DNA of 64,000 nt from Centropus unirufus. Lineage: Eukaryota; Chordata; Aves; Cuculiformes; Centropidae. Below, piece after piece: positions 39,921 through 54,900 of this stretch; within the stretch, counting starts at the first letter, position 1; every line of letters starts with the position of its first letter. The stretch spans positions 142,013-206,012 of the forward strand of contig VYZI01000058.1 in assembly GCA_013397695.1 (NCBI GenBank), read 5' to 3'. A program made the translations under genes and the position numbers. The notes below the pieces were generated by a model, which did no database searches, was not told where the DNA came from, and saw only the letters and a list, made by a program, of their open reading frames with translations.

Positions 39921-42900
39921 CTGCAAAAAAACGGCAGTGTTAGGTGATGTTTTTTACACGGCAACATAGGTATGCCTACATTTACGAACTTAGCCTATAT
40001 AAGATACTACTCTGGAAAAGGAAATCTTGCATGACATATTCAATAACATTTACAAACAATTTTTCCTGCCTTTATCTCCATCTCAAGTACAAAGAAAAAG
40101 CTCATGAGTTATGGTTACTGTTCCCAAAGTCCTTAGTCTTTGATCAGAAGGAAAATTTTAATAATGTGTCAAAGAAAAAAACAACAGCAGAATGTTAGAA
40201 ACAGCTTTTAACTATAAGCACAACATGAATTAAACAGAAAAAAACTGTCAGTGTCAGAATTTCTTTTTCTCCATTTCATCTTTCCTAAGAAAACATCCAA
40301 CTTATTGGCCCATTCTGCTGCCAAATGATTAGCTGCTACATCAACAATTTAGAAAGATGTCTCATTTTATTAAGGATTTAAGTAAAACTTAAGGTTGCAG
40401 CAACGAGAGCTATTTGAATAAACTGCAGTGTCATGAGAACTCTCGAAAGCTGCCTCCCTTGAACTAGCCTGTTTACAACCATATATATTTTTATGACTTT
40501 TAGGTTATTCAATATACTGTTAGAAACAAAATGCTATACCTTTTCTAGTCATAGGCAGGAATGTGAAAGAGGTGTTCACTATGAAATTACAGACTATTCA
40601 TCACCTGGTTAAGGTCTCATCTAAAATTTTCTCTAAAAGTAAAACCAAAAATGTAATCTCACATTTTGCCGAAAGGAAAGCTGGTAAATGTTCCGAGCAA
40701 ACATAGAACTTGCTGATAAAATTGAAGAGTCAGCTGATGACATCACAGCAGCAGATACAGCGCCAAGGCCAAAGAATGATATATAGACTGGGCAAAGGTA
40801 CTGGAGCACGATTGGTAAAATCATATCTGCTTCTTTTCTAGACATGGGGTCTGGGAAGCCATATGCGGTCTCGTTCCAGGCTGCAATATGTACACAGGTA
40901 TGTTATTAGTAACATTAGTAGTCATCAGCTACTGCACCTCTGGACTTCATATGTGGTTAGTTATTCATATTGTCACATTTTCCTCCACATTCAATGATCA
41001 AACTGCTTCTAGGACCAGGAAAATGACATTTCAGAGAGGCATTGTTCCATGATTTCTTTTAGGCAGATTAATTTCTGCTGCATATTTTTCCTTATCTCTG
41101 AATTTTCTTCAATGAAAAAGTCTGGGATCCATGCTGCTTGTGATGTGTTTAACTATTCTCTTGAATTACAGACTCAGATCTCAAAGCCATGGGTTAAATA
41201 ATCAAAAAAGAACTTTTCTAACAATTTAGCTACATAATCACTGTGATAGAGGACACTCTCAGTATGACAAAGAACTCGAAAAGGGTATATTGTTCAAGGT
41301 AAGAAATTCCTTATATTCGAATAGCCTCTGCGGAGGCTTTATAGCAGCCTTCCAGTATGTAAGGGGGCCTACAAAAAAGCTACAGAGGGACCTTTTACAA
41401 AGGCATGTAGCGGAAGGACAAGGTGAAATGGCTTTCAACTGAAAGAGAGTAGATTTAGAATAGATATTAGGAATATTTTTTTTACCATGAGGATCGTGAG
41501 GCCTTGGAACAGTTTGCCTGGAGAAGCTGTGGATCCTTGGAAATGTTTAAGTACAGGTTGGATGGGGCTTTGAGCTACCTGATTTTGGTGGAATTTGGTG
41601 TCCGTGCCCATGGCAGGGGAGTTGTAACTAGATTATCTTTAAGATCCTTCCCAAGCCAACCCATTCTATGATTCTATAATTACCATACCTACCCTGTTTT
41701 GGAGTTATTACTCTTAGTATCACATAAAAGTACCAGGATCTAAATGAAACATTAAATATAAATGTTAACTTTGCTAGATACATGGAATGTCCAAAATGAG
41801 CAAATCTTAGCCACTGGGGCAGGAGTAATTTCCCCTGGGAGAAACATTCTATAGTCTTATTTTTCAGTTTAGTCTTCTGTGAAGAAGTGATAAGTTGATT
41901 AATGATGTTAGATTATATATAACATAAGCTTTGCAGGGTTTTCACACACTTACTGCATTATTCAATTTACATTTATTGTAATATAAATTTTTAACCGTTT
42001 ACCTGTAGATGCTCCAATTGCACCGATGAGTACTGCAGGAAGAGCCATCACAAAACAGCCAAAAGCAGCCAGAAATGACAGAACTTGAGCATATGTGGCA
42101 GAAGATGAGGAGAGAACTCTCTGGAAATATGCTTGCCATGGGATTCCTCCTAATGTCTGAAAACACAATAGGCAGCATCCCATTACTGGGAGCTTACTCT
42201 GGAGCTTTTTGTTATCGCCATACAGAGCATGTAGAAGCATTAATTGAATGCTTTCATTTATTTATTGAATACCAGTCAGTCAATAACAGCCGTAGCTTTC
42301 GTTCTCACAAGTAATGCTAAACCTTTGTAAGCCCACTTAAATCCCATTCTTCTAGAGAAGTTATTCCTTTGTACAATTTGCAACAACACTTTGCACTTAC
42401 AAAGTCTCTGTAATCCCCAAATATTGCAAGGTGCATAAATACTTGATAGAGCCTTACAAAAGGTTATAAAGTACTATTGTCATATTTTGTGCCTGGAGAA
42501 TTTGGCCTCAAGTACCCTCCCCCTGTCAAAACTAGATTACACTCTGACAGGATTTGAATGCAAGATTTTATTTTCTTTTGTGAATGAGTGTGGCCATCAA
42601 ATCAAGGCAGCATGTTCTGTATACATTGAACTCAAAAATCTGAAAAAAAAAATCTTCTCCTATTGTCCTAAGTAAATATGATACCAACACATACTAAAGA
42701 CAAAGCAGTAAAAGAGAACATACTTTCTTGGTGGCAACCCTTTTCTTTATTTTTGAGGTATATAATACTGAATCTCCTGATTAGTCTTAAAATTATGTCT
42801 GCAAAATACGATACAAAAGAGTATTATCAAAGGCTGAGAACCCGAGTGCTAACCATTCTGTCTTGAAAGTGGGATTTGAATAACCTCCACTGAGTAAATA

Positions 42901-45900
42901 AGTACCTATGACTATACAGCATGGAAATAAATTGCAACAGAATGCTTACTAAATGTTCACAGTCCAGTTCTATACACTGAATGAGATAGGAGCTATTTGG
43001 ACCAAATAGTGTGTATACAGGTGTTTCATACATGTTTCATGCACACACAGGGAATAAATTAATGTTTCACAGGCAACTCTGATTTTGACTTGCTATTTAT
43101 GACTGTTTTACTTTGTGGACTTAATAATGTTCCTTTAATAAAGCTTTCCAAGCATGTATACATTTCTTGAGCTATAAGGAAACAAGATGAAAAGAATTTG
43201 TGTCACAATTTGGCAACATCAGCAGAGTTGAAACCTACAGGCTTACCGCACAGAATACAGCCACTTGAGCTAATGTCATACTTTGGCTCTCTGTCAATGT
43301 CTAAAAAATTTAAACTGGCTAAAACAATATATTTTAATAAAAAAAGCAAAGAAACAGGAAAAAAAGAATACCAAAGTACAGTATGATAGTAAAAATGTAT
43401 AGAGTTGCTCAGGGACACTGAGAATGGAAAATGTTACCATATGTTGCTTGGTCCTCTAATGTAAAGTACTTAATAACCACTGATCCCATGTGTAATACAC
43501 ATTATTAAATAACAAAAGCCCTCAGTTCATTTTGGCATGTGTGCATGTATGAATTCATCCATCCCTCCATCTCTGAAAAGCTTTTTCTACATCACCTGTA
43601 CCTAAAGTGTATTTAATGATTTGTATAACACATTCATTGCCTTCTGCAATATATATTTCTTCTTCCAAGTATGACATAAGTTAAAAATTACCTGCATACT
43701 TCTGAATAGTTTTAGCATAAGTCTTTCAGCCTGTTGATATTTAAATTGCATTCCTGGCAATGCGGTCTTTAGCAGCTGTGCTACAATATTCTACTGATAT
43801 TTTACTGAAGTAATTTAAATGTGCAGAAGTATGGAGCAGGAGTCAAGAGGGTAAAAGTTTTCAATTTGCTGGAAACTCTTTACTAGGCTCTATAATTTTC
43901 AGCTGTTATAGTAATAGAGTGTGGGGGCTTAAATGCTTCATTCCTTCATACAAGCCATCACTTACCAGTAAAAGGAAATTGTCCAGCCATGTGTAAATGT
44001 CAAGTGAGTTGACAGATCCAAGCCAAGGTGCTTGGTGCACTGGGTGCACAGCTGTGAGCCCAATGTCCGTCACCGCAGGATGGGACATCGCAAAGGGTAC
44101 GCTGATCCACTGTAACCAAAAAGGTAGTGCTTTGTTTAGGTCTAAAGCTGGCATTCTAAATCAATGACATTTTAGTATTAACTTTGATCTGTTCTTCTTT
44201 TTGCATGGTACGGATCAAAAGCAAAGTTGTGGACCTGACTTGTAGAAACATCAGGTTATATGCCAGTGGAACATCTCCAAAATACAGAGAACTTGGTAGT
44301 GGATACCTTACCTCTGTCCTGGAGAGCATCAGTATGAACACAGAATTAATTGATGTAAATTGAAAAAGGAGCAGAAAATACACACTTATACATCTTCATT
44401 TTATTTTCCCTAAGCTTCACATATACTCTCTACAGCCTTTCCTGGACCACACTATAAAGAAACATCTACACATCTACACTTGTGTGCAATAGCATCAGGA
44501 TTTGCCAGTATACAGGAATGAGACATCGCAAACACATCCAAAGGCTTGGGAATTCGTTTTTGATTCAATACAAAACTATATTGTGACAAGAGAGGGGTGA
44601 ACCTCTATCTCTCTTTCTCCAAAAGACCCAGTAGCCCAGGGTAATAGCATTTTTCTATCTTGAGGGCAATTTCACTGTGGTCTTTTGACTCCTTTCAATC
44701 TCTCTGTTTTTGATGTAGGCCAAAAATTCAGTTGAGAAACCCTTGCCAGATGCAGTTTTAGCCAGAAGGTTAATTTTCTTCACCAAGTGCCCTTTTTGTG
44801 CATTTAGTTGCTCACTCATTTTTCAATGATACAACTCTCTGTCTAGGAGGAAAACCTCAGTAGCTCCTACTGAGAAGAAAACCAGGCTTTGTGCTATATG
44901 GAACAGATCCCTGCAAGCATGGCATCCTTAAGACTCCAGTGATAACCCGAACACAGATTACAACCATCCAACTTATTGCATTTAAGTGTATGGGATAACA
45001 GGAGCATGGAGGGGAGAAATAAAATATCTTCCTTTACTTTGTTGTTCAATTATTGCAATAGTGTGTAAAGAATATATGAATAATTGTTGTGTGTGCTGCA
45101 CTGCCTATTATTCAGGCTATCATGTACCATAGTATTCTGTTCTCATTTACACATTAAAGTTTGCTGGTTGAAGCACTTAGGCAGAAAGATTCCCTTCTCA
45201 CTGTCTGCTTGGGCTTTTCTGGAAAATATCACCAAAATATTTCAACTGTCTCCAAAATATTTTGAGGGAAAAATAAAGGTATTCTCAAAATTAATGGATG
45301 TTAATACTCTTCCTGTTGAGAAAGTCATGGGGAACAAGGATGTCAAAAGGAATTTTTAATTCTTATTTGTGAATCTCAAATCTCAAACATGTCCAAGTGA
45401 TGAGCTTCTTAAGTAGTCTGCACATTTTCAGCTGAGATTTTCAGTAGGGTAAATTTCTAAAGGTCTGCGTGCATCCTGCATGAAAATCACCTGAAGATTT
45501 AATAGGGACTGTATTGCAAATGCATTATGAGCTTTTCTAATCCATTCCAGTTTCTGATAGTAATCCAGCTCTTTGTGATCTCAAGGATTACTTCTACATT
45601 AGTAAATAAATCAAGTTAAGGCACTTTGTCTGGCCTTGCAGTTCACTAAGATTTCATGGTTTACACGCATATATCTAGATTCCTTTCCCTACCAAAAAAC
45701 ACAGCTTCAACTGCTCCTGGGAATTATCTGGGAAATTACTAGTTAGTGTGAGTCAAAATAGTGCCAGAATTGTTAACTGGGTTAACAGTTCAGCACTATA
45801 GATAGTCCTGTTTTTTTTCACATTGGCATTGTTTAATTTGCTTAATATAGACACAGATCAAATTTCTTCATTGAGCCCTTTCTAACCTGAGTAGAAAATC

Positions 45901-48900
45901 CTTGCTTTTAGATGGAGGGCAAATAAAGCCTAGGCTTGTGGAAGTGAAGCAGGAACTGGGACTTTCTGCTGGGGCTTGAATCTTGGGGCTTGAAGTAGCT
46001 GGTAGCTAGAAGGACCTGGACCTCATAGGATTAGAAACCAGAAAAAAGGACTTCTACATGGTAGCAAAGAATTTAAAATGGAGAATTAAAGGCACAGCTG
46101 AGACGAAGAGTCAGTAAATAGTGGGGAAACTGCAGCATCAGGAAAAGACTCAGAGAAATGCAAGATAAAGACAGAGTTGCAAATTGCAGATATGGGTACA
46201 AGAGAGTGAGGAGTAAAGGAGAGGGACTACATGAGATGGCAAGGTGAAAACCAGGGAAGGACGTGGAGTTGTTGGGGTAGAGGTTATAGAAGCCTGAGGA
46301 ACCTGTTGTAGCTGAACTGAGGAGCCAGGGTAGGGAACAAGTGATTATAACAAGCATCTCTTCATGAATAAGGAGTAGGAGAGGAACAAACATTAGAAGA
46401 ATGATTGGTAAAGCTCTGTGCCAGTGTCAACACAAACAGCTCCATAGCCCGGAGGGGAAGCCTCATCTAAAATGGCCTCACCTGAAGTGTGACTATTCAG
46501 ATAATACCTGAGGCTTCAAGTCCCACTGATGATTCTCAAGGTGATGAATGTAGTTCCTTCTACATGACATTATTGCTGTTTATTTTAGATGTGAAATAAC
46601 AAAGAGCCTAACCTGAATTAAAAGAACTTTGTTAAAGCTATGGCTACAGGCATTTAGAAAACTGTTATTCAACCTTCATTTACTTTCTGCTTATTGTCAG
46701 ATTTATACTTCCTTTAATACTGGATCACATGTTGTTATTCTCATGAAATCAGGGTCTTTAGCACTGTATGTGTTGTTCTCATTAGAAAAGCATTTTTGTA
46801 TTTGGATTTGTCTACAAATTTGGGAATTTCTATAATGCACACCATCTGCAGAAACAGAATGGTTCACAAATATTAACATGTTTGTTAGGGAAGGAAACAG
46901 TATTTTCCCTACTATGCAGGTGAAGAACAAAGGTACGAGGGAAAATCTGCAATAACTTCTCTTTTCAGCTGTCCAGCTGGAACTTGGATTTGATTTATTT
47001 TTTTTTGTTCATGGTATTTAGCAGCCCATGAAGTCATTTAGAACAAGGAATGATTAGCGTTTCTGCAACTATGACCGCAGCCCTCACAGTAGGATGCCAC
47101 AGAGTGAGGACACACACAGGGTTGGTTAGTGACCATCTGTGTGGGATCTGGCTGAACAAATTCCCTAGAGCTGTGCAAGAACTTTGGTGAAATGAGAGAA
47201 ACAACTGAATCCCCAAGATACCATTCAGTTCCTTCACCTTTGGCCACCCCATTATTTCAGCCTGTCTCAGATCTCTGTTCACCTGGGATCACCTATTGCT
47301 GCCAGTGGTAAACAAAGACAGCAGCTTATTCAATTGCACCCCTGTGATCCGAGCCCTGTTGCATGGACATTTTTCAGTGTAGGGCTTAAAGAACAGCAGT
47401 TAATAAAAGAAAGTAGTAAAAAAGTAAGTAAAAGGTTACCCACTAGCATATCACTGATATGTGATGAGAAGATATTCATACCACCACATTTAAAGTGCAA
47501 GTTCCTTTGGTGAGTCCTCCTATACTATGGTCTCCAAGGGCAATGGAGAGAAATGAGGGAAAAACCAAAAAGGTGTTTTAAAGTGGAAGGTAACTAAGCT
47601 AGATGAGTAGGTGACAGCTACGGGAAAGCAAAGCAGTGTATCAGCACTGGAGGTCTAATGCCATGGTTTCTAGACTACTGACTGGTTCCTATGTCTGATG
47701 CCTCCTTCCAGTGCCTATGCCACAGTCCTATGGACAGGTAGAGAAGCTGTCAGCTCCAGATCTTTTCTGAGTTAGATATTTACTCAACAAGAAAATTACA
47801 GGAGTGTTGGCACCAAATGGTTGGAAAAAAAGCCAAAGAACTGGTTTTCTCAGTCAGAATTATTGTCAAAGCACGTACATCAATGCAAATGCAGACTACT
47901 TAAAGTCAGGGCTCTGGAAGCTGCACTTACTTCCTTCTCTGCACTTTCAGTGTCCAAAGATCCAAAGACCCACCACAGATCCAAAACTGGAGCTGGGCAA
48001 CAGGTCTCAGTAACCTTCATAATGCTCAGGGCAAAATCCATAATAACAAAGGGAAAGAAAATAAATTAAAACTTACCAGTCCCAGGAAGATGCAGAAGAG
48101 CTGAACTACATCAGTATAGGCTACAGAATAAAGCCCGCCCACAAGCGTATACATAGTTGCAATCAAGGCAGAAATAATGACTGAAATATTGACATTAATG
48201 TCAATGATCACACTTATAGTGGCACCTACGGGGAAAAAAAAAATCAGAGTGTGTCAGTGTATGTCACAGTATGTTTGAATAGAAGACCCACCTTTGTTAA
48301 GTTGCATATAGAGGTGCTAGTGTGTCACCTAGCAGCAACATGAAAATATTCCCCCCTGTATCTTCTGCACACTCCTTCTGCACCCTTGAAGGGAGTGGGA
48401 AAAGGAAGGTTCCGGTTGGTCTAAGTTTAGCATTTGTCATTTCACAGATTCTTATGAAATGGGGGAAGGAAAGGTCCCAACAGCTTTTTCCTTACATTGC
48501 TCAAATTCTGGAAGGACTACATGCTCTTGTTCAGCGTGGGGAAAAGCAGCTATACACAGACAGCAAAAGCCTCTGTGGGTGTGTTACAGCTGCATGGGAA
48601 CAAGTATATCACTGCACTAAGGGCTGTGCCTAGGGGAGGTCTGCTGCAACATATCACATTCTTTTGTATCTTATGTTCTGAGTTAACCCCTTTTGACCAA
48701 GGAGGCAATGGTAAAGGAGGTATGAGCTACAGGAGCAATTGTTTGCTGACCCTTCAGAAGTGCACTTCAATTGTTTACATTGGACAAATGTGGGTTTCCT
48801 TGCAAATTGGAGAAAATATCCTCCATTGTTGACTTCGAAACCAAGAACTTTTACAAGCACCATTAAGAAACTTTCATTTGTATAACACAAAGCATAATGT

Positions 48901-51900
48901 TGAGCTGATCAGACAGTCTCTACAAAACGGCTAATAGCATCAAAGAATTGCTGAGGCTGGAAGGCATCTCTACAGACTGCCTTGACCAAGTTTGTCCTCA
49001 AAAAGTAGCAGCTGGAGGAGGTGGCTAAAGATTGTGTTCAGTTGGGTCTTGAATATCTGTAAAGATGGGGACTCCACAACTTCTATGGGCAACCTGTGCC
49101 AGTGTTTGTTAAAAAAAAAAAAAAAAAAGTTTTTCTTAAGTGTAAGTGGAATTTCCCGTAGTCATGTAGTCCATTCCCTCTTTCTCAGTGATGAAGCAGC
49201 AGAGAGATGAGCCTGGTTCCATCTTCTTCATTCCACTCTCCTCATTGCCAAATCAGGCATCTATGCACATGGACAAGAATCTCCTGAGTCTTCTCTTCTC
49301 CAGGTTGAACAGTCTCAGCTCTCTCAGCCCTGCCTTATGCACCAGATACTCTAGTCCCTCAATTATCTTTGTGGCTCTCCACTGGACTTTCGTCAGCATG
49401 TCCATTGTCTTGTATAGGGGAGCACTGGATCCAGGACTCCAAATGTGTCTCACCAGTGGTGAGTAGTGGGGAAGGATCAAGAAGTGAAGAATACTGGGAT
49501 TAAATATTCATCAGTGAGCAGAGGTATGCAAATTAGGAGGTATAATATGATCAGATTATTCAAATCCACAATGACATTTATGGTCATTGACAGTCTTTAG
49601 CTGTCAGCTGTTAATATAAACCTACTAGAAAGGTATTCATACCACTTGCTTTGAAATATCATAGATTAGCTTGTCCTCAATAAAAAAGAAAGTATATTCC
49701 AAATACTCAAAGTGTTCTTCAAGTTATTCAACTCCTATCACCTCAGCATGTAGTTTGTTCTTAGTCCTTTAAGGGTTTTGTGATGAAATTGTGGTAAACA
49801 AGCTCCCCATTGCTTTGCAGTTCATCAGAGCACAGTTGGAGAGTACCTTCAAAGTTTATTTTCTGTTTAAAATAGCTCATGCTAGAAAGCGTTACCACAT
49901 GCATGTGCACTGTGAGTATGATTAGCTGGTAAAAGTCAACTACTGGTGCTTCAGTTCAAGGGCTTTCTTGAAGGGATTGCTAAATTCAAGCCTGAAATAT
50001 AATTAAAAACCCTGGAAACTGATTTTTTTTTCAGGACTGGATGAGTAGTTGGGTGATTTTCTATTGAGTCACAGTTCCACTAATTCTCTGAATCCTTTCT
50101 CGAATCCCAAGTATTTTCTTATATTTTTTAGTAGAATTGAATAGTACTTCAATTTATTGATCACCATCTGTTTTGCTTCTATCATTGGTGCTATGGTAAG
50201 TTCTGTACATGTAGGTCTCCTATATGCGAAGGGTTATTTTGTTTAGCTATATAGGCAATAATATTTCATATCCTTAAGTGCAATTTTGACTGTGTTCTCA
50301 GTGATGTAAAGAGAAGCTGGGTCAGCCTTGACATAAGAGGGCCAATTCTAATCACTCACTCATATCACCCTCACAATGAAATGAAATTTGTTGCTAAATC
50401 TTTTCATGAGCTTTGAAAAGGAACAACTTAAAGGTGCCTTAATAGGTACTTTGGGTGTCTTCCCATTACCAAAATAATGAACGGGGTATCAATTCCAAGT
50501 TAATTACTAGTTATCATGGGTCTGAGAGCTGTCACACTCTGAATCATTTGACTAGGATAGTTAGCATTGTAAACCAGAATTTTAATACATTTCTGATTTT
50601 CTTAATCCTTTCCACCTGTGATAAATTAATATTTATATCGCTTATTCCTTACCTAAGGCAGAGAAGATGGCAGCAGCCCAAAACATTTCTCCCATTAGAG
50701 CTGGGATAAACAGTAGTCCTCCCATCCTTTTTCCATAAATCTGTTGAAAAGGGTCTAGCATTGTCACATAGCCTTTGGATCTCATGGGCTTTGCAAAAAA
50801 AAGGCCACCTACAAAGCAAAATAGCATAAGACACCAGCTGCAGTGGAGAATGCCTTGCCACTAAGGGGTACCACATTAATTGTCAGTTAAGGGTCTAAGA
50901 ATATCAGTATTACTGTTTGTTTTTTATTTACAGAATAAGTAGAGTTAGAATATACTCTAGGAACTTTCACTTTACATCTGTCTACAGAGTTACATAAACA
51001 CATCCACACCATTAATAACTATAATGAGTTGATAATGAAAATTAAGCATGTCTTACTTTGTCTGGTTCAGTTTACTTAATCTGCCACTACAGATGCTGTC
51101 AGAGTTTGGACTAATTTTGGATGAGCCTAAGGGAATGGCTTTTCTACCTAATCCTGTTCATTCCTAGAGTCAAATCCAGCATGGGTTTCCACATGGTCCT
51201 ACGCTAAGAATAAAACTGTCTGGGATTCCTGGATCAAAAATACAAGTTCACACATGGTTTAGTGCACCCACAGTAAATCTGCTTCTTTCAGGACAATTCA
51301 GATTTATTATGTTTGCTTACATCAACCATACCACACCTGCAGTGCAGGTCAAACGCCTTCTGGGCTCTGAAGGAGTCAAGATCCCTGAACATTTATCATA
51401 CACTGATTTCACTTAAGTATGTTCAGGAATTTTGATATATCACACTTGTGCTCTGCCTGGCTGACATATGGGCTCTCTCTCTCTATATATATATACACAT
51501 GTGCAAAGGCCTCACCTTTCTAATGTACGGTCCAGAAATTCCTTCTGGCTTGGATAAAGAAAAGGACATATCTCAGGAAAGCTAAAAGAGCCCTTGTACA
51601 GAAACCTGTGTAGTCGAAATCTGCACATGACAATGACTAAATAGACTTCCATGAGAGTAAAAGGGATGAAATGCAATGTATAGGGTACAGCAACAACAAA
51701 CCTGGAGGACCAGTCAGTTCCCAATAAAATCTACCTTACAGTATTTGGTGACTCTTAATTACATTCTTTATCACAAGATATGTAACGTATTCATCATACA
51801 GAAGATTTTCCACATTTCTATGTATTGCCTTATGTCACTCATATATCTTCATTTCATTAAATTCCCTGAACCGAAGTTCCTAGCTTACCAATCACAATTT

Positions 51901-54900
51901 ATTTATACTGCTCGTGTTAATGCTGTTTTTAGGCAGGTTGTATGGATGCAGAAAACCTTCATTTTTTTTTTATTTTTTGCTCTTCTTGGACTGGTTATGG
52001 ATCCTGTTCTGATTCTATTTGTATGTCATCAGTACAAAAGATAATTAAAAGAAGAAAAAAAGTCACTGGTATTATAATCTAATAGAACGTTCAAGCATCA
52101 AAGGAAATAGATATTCTAACTTTTAAAACTAAATTGCTTGAAAAACTAAGAAAAACAGTATGACATTAAACTAACAGAGATAATATATAATCTTAAGTCC
52201 TTCCAGTTTGAAGAAGTAATTTTACTTCTAGCCTAGTATACATAATTTCGATTTCTTTTTTTTAAAGAAGAAGGATAAACAACTCCTCCCCCTAAATTTT
52301 CATGTACACTTCATGCCTGCAGAAGTTCTTTCCTCTCTGTTCTGCAGAGAGATAGATCTAGTTGCATGATACAGACTCCTTTTCTCTGCAGTGGCCATGA
52401 TTATTTTCAAGAAAAAGTCTGAATAGCTAAAATCAGCTGGAAATGAGGGGGGAGGCTAAGTCAACTCTCTCTGTCCTATTATTAGTCTGTGTCAATTCTA
52501 CAGAGACTATGAGTCAGGAAGATCCTTGTGACTACAGTCTTAACAACTGCATAATGACATTGATGGATGATGACCCTCGTGACCTTATAATGATGTCAAC
52601 CAATCTCCAGGCAGACATCTACTATTACTGTTTTCCCTACAGGAAGAAAAACTGCTCTTGGGGATGGAAACTGTTACTAGAACTGGAGTTAGTTTGCATG
52701 TTCCACAAAGGAGCATCTACAATGGTGAAGGTTTCTGCCGGGAAAATTTCTACACAAAATTATTCAAGTTGCTTAGACTCAATGAAGATCTGAATGGTAC
52801 AAGCATTTCCCTAATTGGAAAGGGTTTGAATTCCAAAACTTATAGGTGTCCTGATACTATCATCTTCCATGTAAAGAGTGACACATAATAAAAACCTGAA
52901 TATATTAAACTTAGTATACTTAATTAGAAAAAATTCCACAACAAAATCTTTCTTATTATGACCTCCATAGATCACTATGGTTGTAATAATGAAATAGATC
53001 TTGCCAAGGTATTTAGGAGACTTAGGATATCAAACTATTTACATTGATTTTCTGTTTTTCTTTTCAGTAGCCAAACCTCTCAAGAGAAGGGATCTGGTTT
53101 GCCACAGTATCTTTTATCAGGCCCTGGTTGTTTAATTTCAAATGATGGACTTGTAATCAGAACTGTTTAAAATGAGAGACTATTAGCTTTAATACTTTTC
53201 TTACCTAAAATTAGACTGAGGGAATATCCAATAGGTGCCTGAGCCCAAGCTAGACCATAGCCTGGGACATACACAGCTTCTGCTGTCCCATTGATGTAAC
53301 CTCCTCCAACCCATGTGGCTGAAAAAGAAGAGGTGAAAAAGTATTTATTGTGCACAAAAAAGGAAAACATCCCACATTGTAAAATGAAATTATCATCACT
53401 TACAATATTTCTATTTTTAATATAAGTACTCTGCAAGGGCCAGACATAGCATTCTTCTATAACAGATAGTTTGAAAAATTTGCAGCTTAGTCCTATTAAA
53501 AAAGAAGTAAGACGGACTGAGACAATCATCAGGGTGTACAAGTGTATGTATAGTCAGCAACAACGTGAAGGCTGAGTCTCCTACTACTTGTTTACAATGA
53601 ATGCGGCACATCATTAACCATTACCATTCTATGTATGTAAGTCCAAATGAAGGAGAGATGTAAGGAGTACTCTGAAGAAGAACAAGAAACATACAATGAT
53701 GAAGTCATCCCGGCTGGAAAAACTCAAAGCATCTAAATTAAACAAGTTTAACGAATGGTTCATTTACTAGGGCCTTCACGGAAAAGACTGCCTTTGCTAA
53801 ATATTAAATTGTGGCTATGCAAAGTACACTTTGTAAATTCTGACTTCCCCAAGTGCTACATTCCCATAGAAGACTGGTGGTTTTGCATTGCTGTTTAAGT
53901 TCCAACCTTCAAGTCCTTTATTTTAGTGCTTCCTGAATACTTACTCCAGAAGTGAACAGTGCTATCTGTAATATTTCTGATTATACCTCTATAAACACCA
54001 ACAGTATTTCCAATATACCAATTTCAGACCCTTAATTAATTGATTCCCTGCCTTGAAGGTAAATGTCGACATTTGAGAACTGGGGACCTACAGTATGTAT
54101 GACAGGATTTTTCCAACACAAAAATGTATTGTGATTGAATCTGCAAAAGGAATTCATAACCAATTATGTAATAAAGTTTGTTTCTTCCTGTTTGCAGATT
54201 CCATGCAAAAGCCTCTTGATTTTCTCTAATGTATAATGAGTAAATTTTGTAAATCTAGATCTGTAGTTTGAACAAGGGCAGGCAGATCACTATGACTACT
54301 AGATTTTTGTAATAATGTCTTGATTTGCCTCAGAAGCCTTTTCCCTCTCATATAAGAGTAGTTCAGGGCTTCAGTGTAAAAATTCACAATTGTAAGAAAT
54401 TTATTTTCCATAAATATTCTTCAGAATTTTCCCAGCATTCATCATCATAGAAGTAAATTAGATTTTGTGTTCAAGACAAACAACTGGAGATCAAAACAAA
54501 TGAAGAAAATTTAATTAATATTCTGAATGAAATTTGATGAAAATCTAAACAAACGCTTTTTTCCATTTAAGTGTCATATCTCTCAAAGTGATCAGAGGAT
54601 ATTTTTTGCTAACTCAATGATAAATTACACCATGGCTTTAGAATGAATAATCTTTGGCAGCCAGAGCATTACTATTATCGACCTTTCAGCATTTTTAACC
54701 ACAGGAGTCGACAATTCTGTGCATGAAAAATTTTACAGCAGAAGAAGGGAACACTTATTGGTAGACTTTTGGGCATCGAGATCCATTGTGCACTAAGGAG
54801 ACAAGATAAGAGGTGATACCTATGTGGGACTACATGGAGAAGATGGGTGAGCACTAATACTTGACAGGAAGAACAGGGATACAGAATCCACATTCAAAGT

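Larger units (their letters stand above)
50809..53204 (-). other. SLC5A7 intron 3
   Basis: A 2396-bp GT-AG intron. It holds a CT/AT microsatellite at 51473-51500 and two overlapping plus-strand frames at 52443-52888 that I do not recognise. The rest is AT-rich. Confidence 0.9.

Noticed and set aside
51676..52044. 122-codon plus-strand frame in intron 3
   Set aside because: Hydrophobic, AT-driven composition and no recognised family.
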